From assembly GCA_024404915.1 (NCBI GenBank), contig JAKSPJ010000011.1:24679-88678 (forward strand): a DNA stretch of 64,000 bases, in the 5' to 3' direction. Numbering within the stretch: the stretch's first letter is position 1; each line of letters opens with the position of its first letter. The notes under the pieces are model-generated. The model did no database searches, was not told the DNA's origin, and saw only the letters and a program-made list of their open reading frames with translations. Positions 53,178 to 60,967 of this stretch are shown here, piece by piece. The DNA is from Oscillospiraceae bacterium. Its GTDB lineage: Bacteria > Bacillota > Clostridia > Oscillospirales > Ruminococcaceae. Position numbers and translations under genes: made by a program.

Positions 53178-54140
53178 ATGGAAGAGCAATTTTCTGTCAC
53201 ATTACAACAGATTGTTGATGAATTTCATCTGGAAGTGCTGCATGCACCTTCAGACCTGAGTCAGGTTAAAATTACGGAAAATGATATTACACGTCCGGGT
53301 TTACAGCTCATGGGCTTCTATGAGTATTTCAATCCGAAACGGATTCAGATTATCGGAAAAATGGAATTTGCGTATCTTTCTACAATTGATGAAAAAGAGC
53401 GTGAAGAGCGTGTCCGTGATTTGTTTGCACGGCATATTGCATGTCTGTGCCTGACACGAGGCCTGCCCTGTTTTTCTGAGATGCTTACTCTTGCGAAACA
53501 GCATCATGTCCCGGTCCTCCGTACTGCGGAATCCACATCGCATTTTACCACCAATCTGCTTTCTTTCCTGAATATGAACCTGGCACCCCGTATTACAAGA
53601 CACGGCGTGCTGATTGAAATTTACGGCGAAGGCATCTTTATTGTGGGCGACAGCGGCGTGGGCAAGAGCGAGTGCGCCATTGAGCTGGTTAAGCGTGGCC
53701 ACAGACTGATTGCGGATGATGCGGTGGAACTGCGCAAGGTTTCCAATACACAGCTGGTGGGTACTTCCCCGGATAATATCCGTCACTTCCTGGAACTGCG
53801 CGGTATCGGCATTATCAATGTGCGCCGTCTGTTCGGTATGGGTTCCGTCAAGCTGCAGCAGGAAATTGATATGATTATTGAGCTGGAGCAGTGGGATTCC
53901 TCCAAGCAGTATGACCGTCTGGGCATTGACGAGCAGTATACCAATATTCTCGGCGTCAAGGTGCCTGCCATGACCATTCCTGTAAAGCCCGGCAGAAACA
54001 CTGCGGTTATCATGGAGGTTGCCGCTATGAACAGCCGTCAGAAGAAAATGGGCTACAATGCCACAGAAGAACTGATGCACCAGCTGGGCATGGAAACAGA
54101 TATGGGCACTGAAATCTACAAGGATTTTGATTCCTTCTGA
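53178..54140 (+). CDS. hprK: HPr kinase/phosphorylase
   Basis: Bifunctional enzyme phosphorylating and dephosphorylating Ser46 of HPr, the central switch for carbon catabolite repression with CcpA. The ATG at 53178 follows AAGGAGGA. The 320-residue protein has the N-terminal domain (ESTSHFTTNLLSFLN), P-loop GDSGVGKSECAIEL, DDAVELRKV, and the HprK signature LRGIGIINVRRLFGMGSVK. Normal length. In other Firmicutes hprK stands near rapZ, yvcK and whiA; here it leads hprK-PHP-murB-rapZ-birA. Confidence 0.97.
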   Translation: MEEQFSVTLQQIVDEFHLEVLHAPSDLSQVKITENDITRPGLQLMGFYEYFNPKRIQIIGKMEFAYLSTIDEKEREERVRDLFARHIACLCLTRGLPCFSEMLTLAKQHHVPVLRTAESTSHFTTNLLSFLNMNLAPRITRHGVLIEIYGEGIFIVGDSGVGKSECAIELVKRGHRLIADDAVELRKVSNTQLVGTSPDNIRHFLELRGIGIINVRRLFGMGSVKLQQEIDMIIELEQWDSSKQYDRLGIDEQYTNILGVKVPAMTIPVKPGRNTAVIMEVAAMNSRQKKMGYNATEELMHQLGMETDMGTEIYKDFDSF

Positions 54141-54152
54141 TAAGAGAGGCTT

Positions 54153-54926
54153 ATGTTGGATATAATACAGATTCGTGCAGATTTGCATACACATACCGTG
54201 GCATCTACTCATGCTTATTCTACAGTCAATGAGATGGCGGAGGCCGCAGAAAAGGCAGGGCTTCAGATTCTGGGTATTACAGACCATGGCCCCGGTTCTC
54301 CGGATTCACCTCATATCTGGCATTTCCGCAATTATAAGATTCTGCCCCGAAGAATCGGCGGTGTATGGCTGTTGAAGGGCGTAGAGGCAGATATTATGGA
54401 TGAAAACGGAACACTGGACATGACGGCGGAGGATTTGTCCTTCTGTGATTGGGTCATCGCTTCCTATCATACATCCTGTGTGACCTTTGAGCGGACTGCC
54501 CCATTGGTTTCGCAGGGTTACAAAAAGGTCTGCGAAAACCCGGATGTGGATGTCATCGGACACCCCACCACCGCTATGTTCCCCTTTGAATATGAGCCGG
54601 TCCTGAAAAAATTTAAGGAATACGGCAAATTAGTGGAGCTGAATGAAAGCTCCCTGCAGTGGAAGTGCGGTGCACTGGAAAACGCAGAAACTGTGTATGC
54701 ACTGTGCAAGAAATTTGAAATACCAATTGTATTGAATACTGATTCGCACCATTCCTCTCAGGTAGGAAAAACGCCTATTGCGGAGCAGCTTTTGCGGGAT
54801 CTGGATTTCCCTGCAAAGCTGATTGTTAATCTGGAGCCGCAGCGCATTATGGATATGGTAACGAAAAAACGTGGCATACAATTCAGCGATAATGATACAA
54901 GAGCGCATAGAAAGGAATCTTCATGA
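54153..54926 (+). CDS. PHP-domain phosphatase, YcdX type
   Basis: The 257-residue protein has PHP metal motifs ADLHTHTVASTHAYST, GITDHGPGSPDSPHIWHF, WVIASYHTS, VDVIGHPTT and VLNTDSHHSSQVG, typical of YcdX-like trinuclear-zinc phosphatases. These hydrolyse small phosphorylated compounds; the physiological substrate is usually unknown. It lies 12 bases after hprK and overlaps murB by 4 bases (ATGA). It is distinct from the histidinol-phosphatase-type PHP protein at 43495. Confidence 0.9.
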   Translation: MLDIIQIRADLHTHTVASTHAYSTVNEMAEAAEKAGLQILGITDHGPGSPDSPHIWHFRNYKILPRRIGGVWLLKGVEADIMDENGTLDMTAEDLSFCDWVIASYHTSCVTFERTAPLVSQGYKKVCENPDVDVIGHPTTAMFPFEYEPVLKKFKEYGKLVELNESSLQWKCGALENAETVYALCKKFEIPIVLNTDSHHSSQVGKTPIAEQLLRDLDFPAKLIVNLEPQRIMDMVTKKRGIQFSDNDTRAHRKESS

Positions 54927-55837
54927 TCAATATAGAGGAGTTGACCTCCCTTTGCAGTGAGATGGGTGCATCGGCAGTTCCCGATGCGCCGGTATCCGCT
55001 TTGACCACATTTAAAATCGGAGGCCCCTGTGCCGCATTGGTGACACTGCCCTCCGTGACAGCCTGTCAGCGGATTGTGCCCTATCTCCACAGCCGCGGCA
55101 TTCCCTATACTGTTGTGGGAAGGGGAAGTAATCTGCTTTGCCCGGATGAGGGATATGCAGGTGTGATACTGAAACTCAGTGACGATTTTGCAGATGAACC
55201 GATACAGGAAGACGGAATGGTTGTCTGTGGTGCAGGTCTTTCGCTGAGAGACCTTTGCCTTTACGCACAGAAGCACAGTCTGACGGGACTGGAGTTTGCC
55301 TTTGGCATTCCGGGTTCTGTGGGCGGTGCGGTGTTTATGAATGCAGGTGCCTATGATGGTGAGTTTTCCCAGGTGACCGCATATGCAGAAGTGATGGATG
55401 CAGAGGGCAATGTTCAGAAAATGGATGCAGCACAGCTGAAATTCAGTTATCGGCACAGCGTGTTTATGGAGCAGAAGCAGCTTATGATTCTGCGTGTTGC
55501 CGTAAAATTGAAACCAGGGGATTCTGATGCCATTGATGCAAGAATGCAGGACCTCCTCGGCCGCAGAAAAGAGAAGCAGCCGCTGGAATATCCCAGCGCA
55601 GGCAGTACCTTCAAACGCCCGGCGGAGGGCTATGCCTCTCGTCTGATTGATGAATGCGGACTGAAGGGGTACCGTGCGGGAGATGCACAGGTCAGTGAAA
55701 AGCATGCTGGCTTTGTGGTGAACCGTGGCGATGCCACCTATGCAGATGTGATGGCGGTCTGTGCTCATGTGCAGGAGACAGTTCTGGCGCAAAAGGGTAT
55801 AAAGCTGGAACTGGAGCCGGAAGTTCTGCGTGTTTGA
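54923..55837 (+). CDS. murB: UDP-N-acetylenolpyruvoylglucosamine reductase
   Basis: FAD- and NADPH-dependent second step of muropeptide precursor synthesis, giving UDP-MurNAc. The 304-residue protein has TTFKIGGPCAALVT, GRGSNLLCPDEGYAGVIL, GIPGSVGGAVFMNAGAYDGE, YRHSVF and YPSAGSTFKRP (catalytic Ser), and ends LELEPEVL with the conserved Glu. The type II form found in Gram-positives. Position between PHP and rapZ fits the clostridial murB-rapZ arrangement. Confidence 0.97.
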   Translation: MINIEELTSLCSEMGASAVPDAPVSALTTFKIGGPCAALVTLPSVTACQRIVPYLHSRGIPYTVVGRGSNLLCPDEGYAGVILKLSDDFADEPIQEDGMVVCGAGLSLRDLCLYAQKHSLTGLEFAFGIPGSVGGAVFMNAGAYDGEFSQVTAYAEVMDAEGNVQKMDAAQLKFSYRHSVFMEQKQLMILRVAVKLKPGDSDAIDARMQDLLGRRKEKQPLEYPSAGSTFKRPAEGYASRLIDECGLKGYRAGDAQVSEKHAGFVVNRGDATYADVMAVCAHVQETVLAQKGIKLELEPEVLRV

Positions 55838-55859
55838 TGGATTTTGAGGAGAAACATAT

Positions 55860-56744
55860 ATGATGGATTTGATTTTGGTTACCGGTATGGCCGGGGCCGG
55901 AAAGACCAGTGCAATGGATGCATTGGAGGATATCGGATACTATGCAGTGGACAATTTGCCGCTTCCCATGCTGGAACATTTTTTGCAGCTTTGCCGTGAA
56001 AAGGGCGGAAGATATTCCAGATCTGCAGTTGTCATTGATCTTCGTTCCTGTCACAGATATTCGGAACTGGTGGAAATCTACCGCAATCTGCAGGTGAAAT
56101 ATCAGGGAGAGATTCAGCTTCAGATGATGTGTCTGGAGGCCTCTGTGGATGTCCTGCTGAAGCGGTTCCGCACATCACGCCGTGGACATCCGGTTGCCAC
56201 AAGAAAATTTGAGGGCGATCTGGAAGCTGCGATTCGTTTTGAGGACAATCAGCTGCAGGTGATTCGTGCGAATGCAGACTATATCCTGGATTCCTCTTTG
56301 ATTACGGCGGCACAGTTGAAAGATCAGGTGAAAATGCATTTTGTTCAGCGTATCACAGATGCAATGCCGATTCAGGTTATGAGTTTCGGTTTCAAATACG
56401 GCGCACCCATGGAGGCCGATTTGGTATATGATATGCGCTGTCTGCCCAATCCCTATTATGTGGATGACCTGAAGAACCATACCGGCGTGGAAAAATGCGT
56501 GCAGGATTATGTGATGGATTCAGATGATTCCAAGGAATACTTCAATAAAATTACGGATATGCTGAAATTCCTGATTCCGCTTTATATCCGTGAGGGCAGG
56601 CCGCAGCTGGTGGTAGCCTTTGGCTGTACCGGCGGACAGCATCGTTCTGTTACCTTTGCGGAACTGGTATCTCAGGAGCTGAAAAATCAGAATATGCATG
56701 TCAGCACACATCACCGGGATTATAAAAAGAACCGAAGTAATTAA
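55860..56744 (+). CDS. rapZ: RapZ/YvcJ family nucleotide-binding protein
   Basis: The 294-residue protein has P-loop GMAGAGKTSAMDALEDIGYYAVDNLP and the C-terminal signature AFGCTGGQHRSVTFAEL. In E. coli RapZ adapts RNase E to cleave GlmZ and binds glucosamine-6-phosphate; in Bacillus YvcJ affects competence and binds GTP. GAGGAGAA precedes ATG 55860. The neighbours yvcK and whiA, usual in Firmicutes, are not found downstream; a biotin ligase follows instead. Confidence 0.95.
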   Translation: MMDLILVTGMAGAGKTSAMDALEDIGYYAVDNLPLPMLEHFLQLCREKGGRYSRSAVVIDLRSCHRYSELVEIYRNLQVKYQGEIQLQMMCLEASVDVLLKRFRTSRRGHPVATRKFEGDLEAAIRFEDNQLQVIRANADYILDSSLITAAQLKDQVKMHFVQRITDAMPIQVMSFGFKYGAPMEADLVYDMRCLPNPYYVDDLKNHTGVEKCVQDYVMDSDDSKEYFNKITDMLKFLIPLYIREGRPQLVVAFGCTGGQHRSVTFAELVSQELKNQNMHVSTHHRDYKKNRSN

Positions 56745-56754
56745 GGAAAAAACA

Positions 56755-57543
56755 ATGTCAGAAAATCTATCTCAGAGAATCATTGCGCAGCTGGCTCCCG
56801 AAGCAAAGGGAGTCCGGCTGCATTTGTTTGAAAGTGTTACCTCAACAAATGACATGCTGAAACTGGCAGCAGAGGAGGGTGCAGCAGAGGGCCACGTTTT
56901 TCTTGCGAAGCAGCAGACCGCAGGAAAGGGAAGACAGGGCAGAAGCTTCTATTCTCCCCCCATGACAGGTTTGTATCTGAGCGTGCTTTACCGTCCGGAG
57001 ATTGCTCCCGCAGAGGCGCTGGCACTGACACCGATGGCGGCTGTCGCCGCAGCAAAGGCCATCGAGCAGACGAGGAGAGAACCCGTGCAGATTAAATGGG
57101 TGAATGACCTGCTGCTGCACGGCAGGAAAATCTGTGGAATTCTTGCAGAATCGAAATTCTCTTCCCATGGAACGCTTGACTATGTGATTGTGGGCATCGG
57201 TATCAATCTGCTTATGCCGCAAAATGGATTTCCCGAGGAGATTCGTGATATTGCAGGGGCGGTGTATCCTGCGGATGCGGATGCGGAGCAGGTGTTTACA
57301 GATACCGCTGCGGCCTTGATTTCTCATCTTGCAAGGGAATATGGCGGGCTGCCGGAGAAACAATATCTGGCAGATTATCGGAAACGGCTTTGCGTGCTTG
57401 GCAAAACTGTAACAGTCTGTGAAAATGGGATGGAGCGTCAGGCAGCTGCGCTGGATGTGGATGATGACCTGCGGCTGTTGGTACAGTATGAATCCGGAGA
57501 AAGGCAGTGGCGTTCCACAGGCGAAATCCGCATACGTTTATAA
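56755..57543 (+). CDS. birA: Biotin--[acetyl-CoA-carboxylase] ligase, no HTH
   Basis: Attaches biotin to carboxylase or decarboxylase carrier subunits. The ATG at 56755 follows TTAAGGA. The 262-residue protein has SVTSTNDMLK, the biotin/ATP loop GKGRQGRSFYSPP, KWVNDLLLHGRKICGIL and a C-terminal SH3-like part. There is no N-terminal winged helix, so it is a class I ligase without the repressor function of bifunctional BirA. It follows rapZ by 10 bases. Confidence 0.93.
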   Translation: MSENLSQRIIAQLAPEAKGVRLHLFESVTSTNDMLKLAAEEGAAEGHVFLAKQQTAGKGRQGRSFYSPPMTGLYLSVLYRPEIAPAEALALTPMAAVAAAKAIEQTRREPVQIKWVNDLLLHGRKICGILAESKFSSHGTLDYVIVGIGINLLMPQNGFPEEIRDIAGAVYPADADAEQVFTDTAAALISHLAREYGGLPEKQYLADYRKRLCVLGKTVTVCENGMERQAAALDVDDDLRLLVQYESGERQWRSTGEIRIRL

Positions 57544-57647
57544 AAAGCAAAAAATGCGGGCGGCGGATAATCAATTGACAGCTGAACACAAAATATTTAT
57601 TATTTAAGGATTTCAAAGAAATTCTAAAAGAAAAAACAGTGGGATTC

Positions 57648-57676
57648 TTGACAAATCAGGACAAATATAGTATAAT
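57648..57676 (+). promoter_or_regulatory. Perfect-consensus promoter of NifU-like/GGGtGRT pair
   Basis: TTGACA at 57648-57653 and TATAAT at 57671-57676, both exact, with a 17-base spacer. About 45 bases before the ATG at 57721. The only other perfect pair in the window drives the GH48 gene. Confidence 0.9.
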
Positions 57677-57720
57677 TTATATGGCAGATAATTGCCCAAA
57701 AACCGAAAGGAGTTTTTACA

Positions 57721-58413
57721 ATGATCTATTCGCATGAAGTAGAAACAATGTGCCCGATTGCACAGGGCGTTGCTCACGGTGCAGCTCCGATTCCGGAGGA
57801 AGCAAAGTGGGTAAAAGCAAAGGAGATTAAGGATATCTCTGGTTTTACACATGGTATTGGCTGGTGTGCTCCTCAGCAGGGTACATGTAAGCTGACACTG
57901 AACGTGAAGGAAGGCGTGATTCAGGAGGCTCTGGTTGAGACCATCGGCTGCTCTGGTATGACACACTCCGCTGCAATGGCAGCTGAAATTCTTCCTGGCA
58001 GAACCATTCTGGAAGCTCTGAACACAGACTTGGTTTGTGATGCAATCAACACCGCAATGAGAGAGCTGTTCCTCCAGATTGTTTACGGCCGTTCCCAGTC
58101 CGCATTCTCTGAGGGTGGTCTGGTTGTTGGCGCAGGCCTCGAGGATCTTGGCAAGGGCCTTCGTTCTCAGGTTGGTACAACCTACGGTACACTGGCAAAG
58201 GGCCCGCGTTACCTTGAGCTGACTGATGGCTACATCACAAAGGTTGCTCTCAATGAAGAAAACGAAATCATCGGCTACAAGTTCGTAAACTTCGGCAAGA
58301 TGATGGACTTCATCAAGGCTGGCGACGATGCAAACACTGCATTCGAGAAGGCACAGGGTCAGTACGGCAGAGTTGCAGATGCAGTGAAGCTCGTTGATCC
58401 GAGAAAGGAATAA
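57721..58413 (+). CDS. NifU/IscU-like scaffold-type protein
   Basis: The 230-residue protein has four notable cysteines: C11, then C49 and C56 in GWCAPQQGTC, and C77 in TIGCSGMTHSAAMA. The last segment, with a small residue pair after the Cys, and the IVYGRSQSAFSEGG region recall the NifU/IscU fold, and such proteins are annotated as iron-sulfur scaffold-like in clostridial genomes. A role in metal or cluster handling is inferred. AAAGGAG precedes the ATG. Codon use is highly biased, suggesting abundance. Its stop is 14 bases before the GGGtGRT gene. The function of this pair is not established to my knowledge. Confidence 0.75.
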   Translation: MIYSHEVETMCPIAQGVAHGAAPIPEEAKWVKAKEIKDISGFTHGIGWCAPQQGTCKLTLNVKEGVIQEALVETIGCSGMTHSAAMAAEILPGRTILEALNTDLVCDAINTAMRELFLQIVYGRSQSAFSEGGLVVGAGLEDLGKGLRSQVGTTYGTLAKGPRYLELTDGYITKVALNEENEIIGYKFVNFGKMMDFIKAGDDANTAFEKAQGQYGRVADAVKLVDPRKE

Positions 58414-58427
58414 GGAGGATTTGTAAA

Positions 58428-59426
58428 ATGGCATTGTTTGAATCTTATGAGAGAAGAGAAAAGCAGATCCTTGCTGTAATTAAGGAATACGGCATCAATT
58501 CCATCGAGGAATGTGCTGATGTTTGTAAAGAAAAAGGCCTCGACATCTACAAGCTGGTAGAAGGCATTCAGCCGATCTGCTTCGAGAATGCAAAGTGGGC
58601 ATACACTGTCGGCTGTGCAATCGCAATCAAGAAGGGCTGCAAGAGAGCTGCTGACGCTGCTGCTGCAATCGGCGAAGGTCTGCAGGCATTCTGCATTCCG
58701 GGTTCTGTTGCTGACCAGCGTAAGGTAGGTCTCGGCCACGGTAACCTCGGCAAGATGCTGCTGGAAGAAGATACAGAATGTTTCGCATTCCTGGCAGGTC
58801 ACGAGTCCTTTGCTGCTGCTGAAGGCGCAATCGGTATTGCTGAGAAGGCAAACAAGGTTCGTCAGAAGCCGCTCCGTGTTATCCTGAACGGTCTCGGTAA
58901 GGACGCAGCACAGATCATCGCAAGAATCAATGGCTTCACATATGTGGAGACAGAGATGGATTATCAGTCCGGCGAGGTTAAGGAAGTATTCCGTAAGCCT
59001 TATTCTGAAGGCCTTCGTGCAAAGGTTAACTGCTACGGCGCAAATGACGTTGTAGAAGGTGTTGCAATCATGTGGAAGGAAAACGTTGACGTTTCCATCA
59101 CAGGTAACTCCACCAACCCGACACGTTTCCAGCACCCGGTTGCAGGTACCTACAAGAAGGAACGTGTTGATGCAGGCAAGAAGTACTTCTCCGTTGCTTC
59201 CGGCGGTGGTACAGGCCGTACACTTCACCCGGATAACATGGCAGCAGGTCCTGCTTCCTACGGTATGACTGATACCATGGGCCGTATGCACTCTGATGCA
59301 CAGTTCGCAGGTTCTTCCTCTGTTCCGGCTCACGTTGAGATGATGGGCCTGATCGGTATGGGTAACAACCCGATGGTAGGTGCTACAGTTGCTTGTGCAG
59401 TTGCTGTTGAAGAGGCTATGAAGTAA
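58428..59426 (+). CDS. GGGtGRT family protein
   Basis: The 332-residue protein contains the motif GGGTGRT at residues 259-265, for which the family is named, within VASGGGTGRTLHPDN. Other conserved-looking blocks are YGINSIEECADVCKEKG, GCAIAIKKG and AFLAGHESFAAAEGAIG. No membrane segment or signal peptide. The family is widespread in anaerobes and uncharacterised. It forms a two-gene unit with the NifU-like gene; AAGGAGGA lies before the ATG. Strong codon bias again suggests an abundant protein. Confidence 0.88.
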   Translation: MALFESYERREKQILAVIKEYGINSIEECADVCKEKGLDIYKLVEGIQPICFENAKWAYTVGCAIAIKKGCKRAADAAAAIGEGLQAFCIPGSVADQRKVGLGHGNLGKMLLEEDTECFAFLAGHESFAAAEGAIGIAEKANKVRQKPLRVILNGLGKDAAQIIARINGFTYVETEMDYQSGEVKEVFRKPYSEGLRAKVNCYGANDVVEGVAIMWKENVDVSITGNSTNPTRFQHPVAGTYKKERVDAGKKYFSVASGGGTGRTLHPDNMAAGPASYGMTDTMGRMHSDAQFAGSSSVPAHVEMMGLIGMGNNPMVGATVACAVAVEEAMK

Positions 59427-59458
59427 TCACTTTTTGGCTTAAATACGTTATTTAAACG

Positions 59459-59493
59459 AATCCCGACAGGTTTTGTAACTTGTCGGGATTTTT
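59459..59493 (+). terminator. Terminator after GGGtGRT gene
   Basis: AATCCCGACA at 59459-59468 pairs with TGTCGGGATT at 59481-59490 around a 12-base loop, followed by TTT. A strong 10-bp stem. Confidence 0.87.
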
Positions 59494-59666
59494 GCGTTTT
59501 ATCATCAAAAATGCGATTTGTCATTACACTGTTAAGATATGTAGGATCGTCCTTGCCGTGCAGCTGTTTTGTGTTTTCTGCGGAGATGCGTGGGGCATTC
59601 AGAATATGTGTCAATCACATCTGCAATGCTGTTTCTTCACAGCACCATAATATCCATGAACTGTGC
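59494..59666. other. Intergenic region
   Basis: Part of a 330-base gap between the GGGtGRT gene and the next lipoprotein. After the terminator I see no gene with a ribosome binding site and no recognised RNA; the lipoprotein promoter follows. Confidence 0.6.
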
Positions 59667-59696
59667 TTGACTTTCGTGGCTGAAATATGTTATAAT
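59667..59696 (+). promoter_or_regulatory. Promoter of small lipoprotein/HprK-like genes
   Basis: TTGACT at 59667-59672 and exact TATAAT at 59691-59696 with an 18-base spacer, about 60 bases before the ATG at 59757. Confidence 0.75.
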
Positions 59697-59756
59697 TCTA
59701 TTTAGAAAGGCATCACCGCAGATGCGCATTTAGTATTGGAAAATAAGAGGATGAAT

Positions 59757-60185
59757 ATGAAAAAAATCATACAATTGGCAGTACTGCTTTGCCTTGCAAT
59801 GACCTGCACGGCTTGTCAGAATCAGGAAAATACCACGGATGACACTGTGGAAACAACTGTTACGACAGAAAACACCACCACAGAATCCCATGCATCGGAA
59901 TCAACAGTGGAAACAAAGAAGGATGTAACCACCGTGGCTGTTTCGTCTGGTGCAAAACAACCGGATTCAGAAAATACATCTGAGGAAGAAATGCTTCCCC
60001 TGTTTGGAAACGATGAGAATGCTCTCCCAATCATTGCGGATGATGATGTACCTTCCGGTGAAAATGACTCTGCAACAGAGCCAAAAGCTTCTGTGACTAC
60101 GGAAAGAACATCCGGAAACGGCATTACCATCAATGAGGATGGTGCCATTGAACTGCCTTTTATTCCAATTGAGAACATACAATGA
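59757..60185 (+). CDS. Small Thr/Ser/Glu-rich lipoprotein
   Basis: The ATG at 59757 lies 6 bases after AAGAGG; in-frame TTG 59736 and ATG 59751 are less likely. The 142-residue product has a lipoprotein signal MKKIIQLAVLLCLAMTCTAC, then a low-complexity region rich in Thr, Glu, Ser and Asp with no recognised fold, ending in a short hydrophobic segment (IELPFIPIENIQ). It is probably a disordered surface tether or substrate. Its stop overlaps the HprK-like start (ATGA), so the two are translated together. Confidence 0.75.
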   Translation: MKKIIQLAVLLCLAMTCTACQNQENTTDDTVETTVTTENTTTESHASESTVETKKDVTTVAVSSGAKQPDSENTSEEEMLPLFGNDENALPIIADDDVPSGENDSATEPKASVTTERTSGNGITINEDGAIELPFIPIENIQ

Positions 60186-60916
60186 TAGACGGCGTATATA
60201 AAATTGCGGACACCGTGTTCCGCATGGAAACCATATATGAAGATGTGCATCGTCTTTGCAAAGATTATCGGTGGGATGCGCCTTCGGAATTCACCATCTC
60301 TATTTCCCCGGAGGATATTGCCTTTGAGCATGAGAAATCTGCATGTGAGGAACGCCATGAGGGGATTCCCACACGGCATTTCAGCGACGGATATCTGGAA
60401 ACACTGGCGGTATATCGTAAGCTGTGCGAAACCCTTCTTTCCAAAGGCGTTCTGCTGTTTCATGGTTCTGTTGTGGCGGTGGATGGCGAAAGCTATCTGT
60501 TTACTGCCAAAAGCGGAACAGGAAAATCTACCCACACAAAGCTTTGGCGTACATATTTTGGGGATCGTGCTGTAATGATTAACGACGATAAACCGCTGAT
60601 TCAGATTACAGATGCAGGCGTGGTTGTGTATGGTGCTCCCTGGGACGGAAAGCACCATATCAGCACAAATACCAGTGCGCCTCTGAAAGCCATCTGCATA
60701 CTGAACAGAGGCACAGAAAACGAAATCCGGAAAGTGACAAAGACAGCGGCGTATCCCATGCTGCTCCAGCAGACGCATAAGCCTGCTGACATGCAGAAAA
60801 TGCGGATGGTACTGGAATTGATTGACAGAATGTGCGAAAAAATCAGTTTGTATTCATTGAAATGCAATATGAATATAGATGCTGCGGAGACGGCATATCT
60901 GGGGATGCAGGAGTGA
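60182..60916 (+). CDS. HprK/PEPCK-fold P-loop protein
   Basis: The 244-residue protein has LFHGSVVAVDGESYLF then the P-loop AKSGTGKSTH (about 109-118) and VMINDDKPLI with an Asp pair, followed by GAPWDGKHHIS. This arrangement matches HPr-kinase/PEP-carboxykinase-fold ATPases of unknown role found in many gut Firmicutes and near some peptide-modification genes. It lacks the HprK family signature of the true hprK at 53178, so it is unlikely to act on HPr. Overlaps the upstream lipoprotein by 4 bases. Substrate unknown. Confidence 0.8.
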   Translation: MIDGVYKIADTVFRMETIYEDVHRLCKDYRWDAPSEFTISISPEDIAFEHEKSACEERHEGIPTRHFSDGYLETLAVYRKLCETLLSKGVLLFHGSVVAVDGESYLFTAKSGTGKSTHTKLWRTYFGDRAVMINDDKPLIQITDAGVVVYGAPWDGKHHISTNTSAPLKAICILNRGTENEIRKVTKTAAYPMLLQQTHKPADMQKMRMVLELIDRMCEKISLYSLKCNMNIDAAETAYLGMQE

Positions 60917-60967
60917 AGGTAATATGCAAACGGGGAGAGAAATGGTTCTCTCCCCGTTGCTGCATTA

